This document shows, in pieces, positions 8,701 through 9,863 of a DNA stretch of 9,863 nucleotides. A program made the position numbers and the translations under genes. This DNA comes from Ruminiclostridium sp. (GTDB taxonomy: Bacteria; Bacillota_A; Clostridia; Oscillospirales; Ruminococcaceae). Positions within the stretch are counted from its first letter, which is position 1; the number at the start of each line of letters is the position of its first letter. The notes beneath the pieces are model-generated. The model had not been told where the DNA came from. It did no database searches and saw nothing but the letters and a program-made list of their open reading frames with translations. The stretch spans positions 1 through 9,863 of the forward strand of contig JAFZOA010000329.1 of assembly GCA_017550775.1 (NCBI GenBank). Reading direction: 5' to 3'.

Positions 8701-9473
8701 CCGTTTACGGCGCGAAGATACTTGTTGTGGACGACAACGATATGAACCTTAAAGTCGTCAAGGGGCTTATGAAGCAGTACGGCATAGTTCCCGACCTCGC
8801 TTCGAGCGGCATGGAGTGTATCGGATTGGTGCGCAAGTGCCGGTACGATATACTGTTCCTCGATCACCTGATGCCGGAAATGGACGGTATCGAAACGCTG
8901 AAAAAGCTAAGGGACGAAAAGCTCATCACCGATGAGACGACGGCGGTCGCACTTACGGCTAACGCGCTCGGCGGAGCGAAGGACTATTACATCGAAGCGG
9001 GATTCAGGGACTATCTCTCAAAGCCTATCGAGATAGCGAACCTTGAAAAGCTGCTGAGGAAGTACCTTCCGCAGGAACGGTTCATCGCCCCGACAGCCCG
9101 TCCCCGGGCCGATCTCATGGAGCTGCTGAAGGAATCGGGCTTCAACGCGGACATGGGCTCGGCATACGCCGGCGGGAGCAGGAAGGTGTATCTCGACGAA
9201 CTGAACGCATTTGTGCGCGGCTCGTCCGGGAACATCGCAAAGCTTCGCTCCGCCGCGGACAGACAAAGCTTCACGGAATACGGGAAGCTTTGTGCGGAGC
9301 TCAAGACTGCGGCAAGAATGATCGGCGCGGATAAACTTTCCAATCTGGCACTGAAAAGCGAAATGTCGGCTAAGACAGCCGATGAAGCGGGTATGACCGA
9401 GGAACTCGAAAAGCTCCTGAGGCTTTATGAAAAGACCTCTGCCGATATATCCAATATACTACGAAACATTTAA
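5745..9473 (+). CDS. Double-dCache hybrid histidine kinase with vestigial HisKA and His-less Hpt
   Basis: A 1242-residue kinase with duplicated sensor modules. TM1 (about 25-47), a dCache-like extracellular domain, and TM2 (about 290-315) lead into a HisKA-like helix pair at 325-390 whose H-box reads LSGELKEPLN, with Gly (G339) where His belongs and no ATPase after it. TM3 (about 418-440), a second dCache-like domain and TM4 (about 682-706) then lead to a working core: H741 in SHEIRTPIN, N858, DTGIGI, EGTGLGISI, then a receiver with D996/D997, phospho-acceptor D1040 in FLDHLMPEMDG, and K1093. Both Cache domains keep an RxWY motif (R145-W147-Y148; R534-W536-Y537), a PY motif (Y164; Y553) and a following Asp (D190; D583), features shared with amino-acid- or amine-binding dCache sensors; the ligand is inference. 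Arg/Lys clusters before TM1, after TM2 and before TM3 support both Cache domains lying outside. The C-terminal helices resemble Hpt, but the His position is Ala (A1184). GGAGG at 5735-5739 supports the start; the gap from the upstream gene is 18 bases. Confidence 0.93.
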   Translation: MKEDRDSLMRKAQERRGGKTRSDYIKIILITLTLLLVSGMNVSLIFGMMSSQTEQIGRIQLKNVGGDLQETISDAERVVMQLAMGVEQIRSASLPFDELEKYIYAQKDEQVSVSSSGCMNLYAAGSDWQIIPGFDAPKDFHAAERLWYKGAVEKSGDSYVSEPYIDIVSGNMCFTISMMLSDGDTVVSADFDLSRLQDSVSRMVENNGQNALIVSGGGVVIGFNDMSYAGTNIRETLPEYAEVFDRVLSSNEHRSFGVNIDGKSRTVFSTETNNEWYMILLFDTFELYRDNIFQLILNTLLNLALVLAIIIVYLRGVSNRIKAEKALRVKEDFLSGLSGELKEPLNSVLRNCDAMLADTDPHTAETVTVIKEAGIRLSEMLNNLFSYSRIVSAKEEKATARRPRERIELPKASRLSRNAVIAILAVTLLSSQVICISSTDGWGKSKLTLEAATYENQLSQWVEGQKSILSMFVNMISERPEMLDDYDEAVKWLNDVGSNYPEISVVYMTNPYKEHTVIMSSGWEPEEGWKVEERAWYIATEKSPDGFSVSQPYYDDQTGNYCITMSQIVYGPNNEFLGIFGIDYFMDKLINILGESYTKNGYAFLVDTDGIIINHPNSEYQMSVGGSTSIEDTSYAAAYHDDGGSAFVDYDGSLRACTSKRNELTGFTVVAVNSWWLIYGNTIIFAVLFLLLFGICITSVIILINRLIKWQETANKKLKEAADIATTASKARSDFLAQMSHEIRTPINAVLGMNEMILRESRDEEILDYASNIRRAGNNLLNLINNILDLSKIENGKMEIVQVSYEIMPLLDDIICMIRERANKKGLALNVEIDPELPKSLYGDDVRLRQIITNILTNALKYTHNGSITLHTSGELLDNDTFELYVRVTDTGIGIREEDMDKLFRSFQRLDEEKNRNIEGTGLGISIVQSFLSMMGSRLEVESEYGQGSSFYFRVKQKIIDKTPAGSYEAYTAVSEERAVSTGALTVYGAKILVVDDNDMNLKVVKGLMKQYGIVPDLASSGMECIGLVRKCRYDILFLDHLMPEMDGIETLKKLRDEKLITDETTAVALTANALGGAKDYYIEAGFRDYLSKPIEIANLEKLLRKYLPQERFIAPTARPRADLMELLKESGFNADMGSAYAGGSRKVYLDELNAFVRGSSGNIAKLRSAADRQSFTEYGKLCAELKTAARMIGADKLSNLALKSEMSAKTADEAGMTEELEKLLRLYEKTSADISNILRNI

Positions 9474-9485
9474 CGGAGGATCAAA

Positions 9486-9863
9486 ATGAAGAAGAAGATA
9501 CTGATTGTTGACGACGAGCCCATGATGCTGATGCTTACGAGCAGATTTCTGTCTGCGGACTATGACATCATAAAAGCCAATTCCGGAAGTGAAGCTATAA
9601 AGCTTTACGAGAAAGAGCACCCGGATATGATCCTGTCCGATCTTCTCATGCCGGAGATGTCCGGCTTTGAGATGCACAAGCAGTTACAGGAAAAGTTCGG
9701 TGAGCAGATCCCCGTTATGTTCATGACCGCGGACGAGAGTGACGAGGTCGAGGGTAAGGGCTTCGATGTCGGAGCCGCGGACTTTATCCGCAAGCCCTTC
9801 CAGCCGCCAGTGCTGTTAAAGCGCATCGAGAACATCTTCAAGAACCTCGACCGCATAAACGAC
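9486..9863 (+). CDS. Response regulator, N-terminal receiver domain (cut by window end)
   Basis: 126 codons are visible with no stop, so the gene continues past the window. They encode one complete receiver domain starting MKKKILIVDDEP: acidic residues D9, D10 and E11, phospho-acceptor D52 in LSDLLMPEMSG, T81 in MFMTAD, and K103 in IRKPF. The domain should accept phosphate from a histidine kinase or Hpt domain, and its place 12 bases after the kinase genes makes those the likely donors (inference). The helix at the very end, ENIFKNLDRIND, runs straight on out of the receiver, so a second domain or a coiled coil could follow. Whether the output is DNA binding, cyclic-di-GMP turnover, an Hpt domain or nothing cannot be seen. 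GGAGGA at 9475-9480 fixes the ATG at 9486. Confidence 0.92.
   Translation, partial: MKKKILIVDDEPMMLMLTSRFLSADYDIIKANSGSEAIKLYEKEHPDMILSDLLMPEMSGFEMHKQLQEKFGEQIPVMFMTADESDEVEGKGFDVGAADFIRKPFQPPVLLKRIENIFKNLDRIND

Noticed and set aside
8115..8867. Reverse-strand open frame (250 codons)
   Set aside because: It is antisense to the highly conserved ATPase and receiver boxes of the third kinase; no independent support.

Overview
The window looks like one operon, read left to right, from a Gram-positive gut-type Clostridia bacterium, most likely Oscillospiraceae (Ruminococcus-like). This assignment is inference. It rests on strong GGAGG-type ribosome binding sites before three of the four starts, somewhat GC-rich codon use, a DegV (EDD) domain, and hybrid kinases of the style common in that group. 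No RNA gene, mobile element, CRISPR array or long non-coding stretch was seen.

Layout: positions 1-75 are a short non-coding leader with a perfect 7-bp hairpin just upstream of a strong ribosome binding site. Then come three very large membrane-bound hybrid histidine kinases, packed tightly: a 6-TM kinase with pseudo-receiver, receiver and Hpt (76-3045); a 6-TM kinase with receiver and a full-length C-terminal DegV domain (3042-5726); and a kinase with two extracellular dCache-like sensor domains (5745-9473). A fourth gene, a response regulator (9486 to the window edge), is cut by the end of the window. Junctions are a 4-base ATGA overlap, an 18-base gap and a 12-base gap, so co-transcription is very likely.

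How they could work together (inference): all three kinases keep the phospho-accepting His, the ATP-binding boxes and an intact receiver. Only the first keeps an Hpt domain with its His. The second has no Hpt, and in the third the Hpt-like tail has Ala in place of His. The first kinase's Hpt is therefore the only visible step that could move phosphate from receiver Asp residues onward, perhaps to the response regulator encoded last. The three sensors would read different inputs: two unrecognised multi-pass membrane domains, a fatty-acid-binding-type DegV domain on the cytoplasmic side, and two Cache domains outside the cell.

The most unusual points are the kinase-receiver-DegV fusion, the vestigial His-less HisKA between the two Cache domains, and the uneven distribution of intact and dead phosphotransfer modules across the operon.
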